From: Pseudomonadota bacterium
GTDB taxonomy: Bacteria > Pseudomonadota > Gammaproteobacteria > Burkholderiales > Burkholderiaceae
Length of the DNA: 21,502 nt
NCBI GenBank assembly: GCA_963205525.1
Contig: CAUJJP010000032.1
Span: 1 to 21,502, forward strand
Direction: 5' to 3'
Position numbers and translations under genes: made by a program. Below the pieces are notes generated by a model. That model saw nothing but the letters and a program-made list of their open reading frames with translations. It had not been told where the DNA came from and ran no database searches. This document shows positions 20,616 to 21,502 of the stretch, in pieces; position 1 is the stretch's first letter; each line of letters starts with the position of its first letter.

Positions 20616-21502
20616 ATGAGCGAACTGTTGACCACCCCGCTGCACGAGCTGCACCTCAGGCTGGGCGCACGCATGGTGCCGTTTGCCGGCTACCAGATGC
20701 CGCTGCAATACCCGGGCGGCATCATCGCCGAGCACCGCCAGTGCCGCAGCAAGGCGGCGCTGTTCGACGTCTCGCACATGGGCCAGCTGCGGCTGGTCGG
20801 CGGCGATGCCGCGGCGGCGCTGGAAACCCTGGTGCCGGCCGACATCGTCGACCTCGGCCTGCAGCGCCAGCGCTACACCTTCTTCACCAACGCCAGCGGC
20901 GGCATCCTGGACGATTTGATGGTGACGCGGCGCGAGGAGGACCTGCTGCTGATCGTGAACGCCGCCTGCAAGCAGGCCGACACGCAACACCTGATCACCC
21001 ACATCGGCCATCGCTGCAGCGTGCTGCCCCTGCCCGACCGCGCCCTGCTGGCCTTGCAGGGGCCGCAGGCAGCCGCCGCGCTGGCGCGCCTGAACCCCGA
21101 CGTGCGCGGCCTGGTCTTCATGGGCGGCGGCGGCTTCACGCTCGTCGGCGCGGACTGCTACCTCACGCGCAGCGGCTACACCGGCGAGGACGGCTTCGAG
21201 ATCTCGGTGCCCGCCGAGGCGGCGGTGGCGCTCGCCGAGGCGCTGCTGGCGCAGCCCGAGGTCGGACCCGCCGGCCTGGGCGCACGCGACACCCTGCGCC
21301 TGGAAGCGGGGCTGTGCCTGTACGGCCACGACATCACCGAGCGAACGAGCCCGATCGAGGCCGGGCTCGCGTGGGCGATCCAGAAGGTTCGCCGCCCCGG
21401 CGGTGCGCGCGCCGGCCACTACCCGGGCGCGGCGGTGATCGAGAAGCACCTGGCCGGCGGCGCGCCGAGCCGCCGCGTCGGCCTCGTCGGCCTGGAGCGC
21501 GT
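20616..21502 (+). CDS. gcvT: glycine cleavage system T protein (aminomethyltransferase), partial
   Basis: The tetrahydrofolate-dependent T protein of the glycine cleavage complex, which transfers the methylene group from aminomethylated H protein and releases ammonia. The 295 complete codons cover most of a protein of about 370 residues; the 3' end lies outside the window. Landmarks are LGARMVPFAGYQMPLQY near residue 16, the RSKAALFDVSHMGQL segment near 46, NASGGILDDLMVTR near 91, LLALQGPQA near 144, TRSGYTGEDGFEIS near 185, and GARDTLRLEAGLCLYGHDI near 223. GGAGG lies 8 nt before the ATG. The tandem glycine riboswitch upstream strongly supports the call. gcvH and gcvP are probably further downstream, as is common. 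Confidence 0.98.
   Translation, partial: MSELLTTPLHELHLRLGARMVPFAGYQMPLQYPGGIIAEHRQCRSKAALFDVSHMGQLRLVGGDAAAALETLVPADIVDLGLQRQRYTFFTNASGGILDDLMVTRREEDLLLIVNAACKQADTQHLITHIGHRCSVLPLPDRALLALQGPQAAAALARLNPDVRGLVFMGGGGFTLVGADCYLTRSGYTGEDGFEISVPAEAAVALAEALLAQPEVGPAGLGARDTLRLEAGLCLYGHDITERTSPIEAGLAWAIQKVRRPGGARAGHYPGAAVIEKHLAGGAPSRRVGLVGLER

Overview
The window is about 70% GC and is most consistent with a facultatively anaerobic betaproteobacterium (Rhodocyclales or Burkholderiales). That placement is inference from three things: the gene families present, the near-E. coli-like soluble pyrophosphatase and YciO sequences, and a class I benzoyl-CoA reductase beside a cbb3 oxidase cluster. I see no tRNA, rRNA, CRISPR array, transposase or phage gene.

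Left part (1-5725): ppa (minus) and the membrane H+-pyrophosphatase hppA (plus) are divergent and share a 189-bp spacer. hppA ends at a clear intrinsic terminator, followed at once by a YciO/Sua5-like gene. That gene converges on a GNAT acetyltransferase through a hairpin that includes both stop codons. A membrane-anchored thioredoxin-fold protein, RidA and PlsY follow, all on the minus strand.

Centre (5886-10705): a compact minus-strand operon encodes the four subunits of an ATP-dependent class I benzoyl-CoA reductase, in the order N-O-P-Q (C-B-A-D in bcr naming). Subunit sizes fit the bzd type best. A single-domain hemerythrin sits 34 bp downstream in the same direction. The region upstream of the reductase holds a strong inverted repeat (probable operator) and a 9/10 match to the FNR/AcpR box. 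The rest of the benzoyl-CoA pathway is not in the window.

Divergent from this operon (11091-13200), on the plus strand, are a secreted single-Cache-domain protein and a methyl-accepting chemotaxis protein.

Right part (13303-20152): a minus-strand cluster for the high-affinity cbb3 cytochrome oxidase, ccoN-O-Q-P, then a very short FixH-like membrane protein, the Cu-transporting P-type ATPase ccoI, ccoS, and a TauE/SafE (DsbD_2-like) membrane protein. Seven of the eight genes overlap a neighbour and ccoN is 11 nt from ccoO, so translation is probably coupled. ccoG is absent. Divergent from ccoN, a tandem glycine riboswitch precedes gcvT, which runs off the window.

Taken together, the region pairs an oxygen-sensitive anaerobic aromatic reductase with the machinery for respiring traces of oxygen. 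I find no clearly new system. The points most worth checking are the reductase-hemerythrin operon with its regulatory region, the Cache/MCP pair beside it, short tandem repeats that recur just after stop codons, a long nested inverted repeat near base 75, and a glycine riboswitch whose first aptamer has an imperfect P2 stem.
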